Position numbers and translations under genes: made by a program. Of a stretch of DNA of 5,115 bases, positions 4,928 through 5,115 are shown one piece after another. Position 1 is the first letter of the stretch; every line of letters starts with the position of its first letter. The stretch is from assembly GCA_031253705.1 (NCBI GenBank), contig JAIRVW010000064.1, positions 1 to 5,115 of the forward strand, given 5' to 3'. The notes under the pieces were generated by a model. The model saw only the letters and a list, made by a program, of their open reading frames with translations. It was not told where the DNA came from and made no database searches. The stretch is from Brucellaceae bacterium (GTDB lineage Bacteria; Pseudomonadota; Alphaproteobacteria; Rhizobiales; Rhizobiaceae).

Positions 4928-5005
4928 TTAGAACGGATCGGGATGGAGGCGGTCTTCGTATCGCACCATCTCCTCCGCCTTGGCATACTGAACAAGAATA
5001 TTCGG
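4928..5005 (-). pseudogene. Possible remnant: C-terminal 25 codons of an unidentified gene
   Basis: Read leftward, bases 5005-4931 encode a tail containing QYAKAEEMVRYEDRLHPDPF, then TAA at 4930-4928. The codons are strongly coding-like, with mostly G or C in third positions and a charged, helix-like composition. An in-frame TGA lies immediately before (5008-5006), and no start with a ribosome-binding site is visible, so at best this is the end of a decayed gene that stops two bases beyond the SDR stop. I do not recognise the family. It could be chance. The rest of 4927-5115 shows no other gene, terminator or RNA that I can support. Confidence 0.28.
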
Positions 5006-5115
5006 TCAGGAAAGAACAGGTTATCGTTTCATGAGGGTAAAACAGCCGTAATTGTGTCGTTTTCATCCCGCATTTACAGCGTAGTCATGAAGCATGAGAC
5101 ACCTCACCTATGTTC

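Noticed and set aside
4936..4981. GGAGGCGG ... CTCCTCCGCC as a terminator for the SDR gene
   Set aside because: Only about five bases pair with a large loop, and no T run follows.
5064..5066. Leftward ATG starting a short Cys-containing frame toward the SDR end
   Set aside because: The frame has a skewed composition, no clear ribosome-binding site, and runs into the SDR gene on the other strand.

Overview
The window looks like ordinary chromosomal DNA from a Gram-negative bacterium, most likely an alphaproteobacterium of the Brucella/Ochrobactrum type. This rests on a classical autotransporter beta-barrel C-terminus, a small Cys/His protein of a kind I associate with rhizobial and Brucella-like genomes, and moderate-GC codon use. 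The assignment is an inference and no marker gene is present. I see no RNA gene, insertion sequence, CRISPR array or attachment site.

Layout. Bases 1-204 hold the end of an autotransporter, closed by a strong intrinsic terminator (224-252). A rightward block follows: a promoter (271-299), a GntR/FCD regulator (343-1086), a DUF3144-type small protein (1115-1396), a small cupin protein (1480-1869), a structured intergenic spacer and a 58-residue putative zinc-binding protein (1958-2134). A leftward block comes next: a LysR regulator (4014-3118), a LysE/RhtB exporter (2947-2336) and, overlapping the exporter stop by four bases (GTGA), a small putatively exported protein (2339-2064) that runs tail-to-tail into the zinc-binding gene. 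Divergent from the LysR gene is a short-chain dehydrogenase/reductase (SDR, 4153-4926). Its leader contains a 41-base interrupted hairpin that ends inside the Shine-Dalgarno sequence. The last 189 bases hold only a coding-like leftward remnant (4928-5005).

How the genes fit. The divergent LysR/SDR pair is a standard regulator-target arrangement, and a dyad (TTCTG-N11-CAGAA) in the shared region is a candidate LysR site. The exporter may belong to the same regulon or may have its own promoter in the 170-base gap, where another palindrome sits. The GntR and DUF3144 genes probably share a transcript. Effectors and substrates cannot be read from the sequence.

Most notable points: the hairpin abutting the SDR ribosome-binding site, the exchanged or lost metal ligands in the FCD domain, the small Cys/His gene, and the GTGA-coupled exported protein. 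I found no convincing new multi-gene system.
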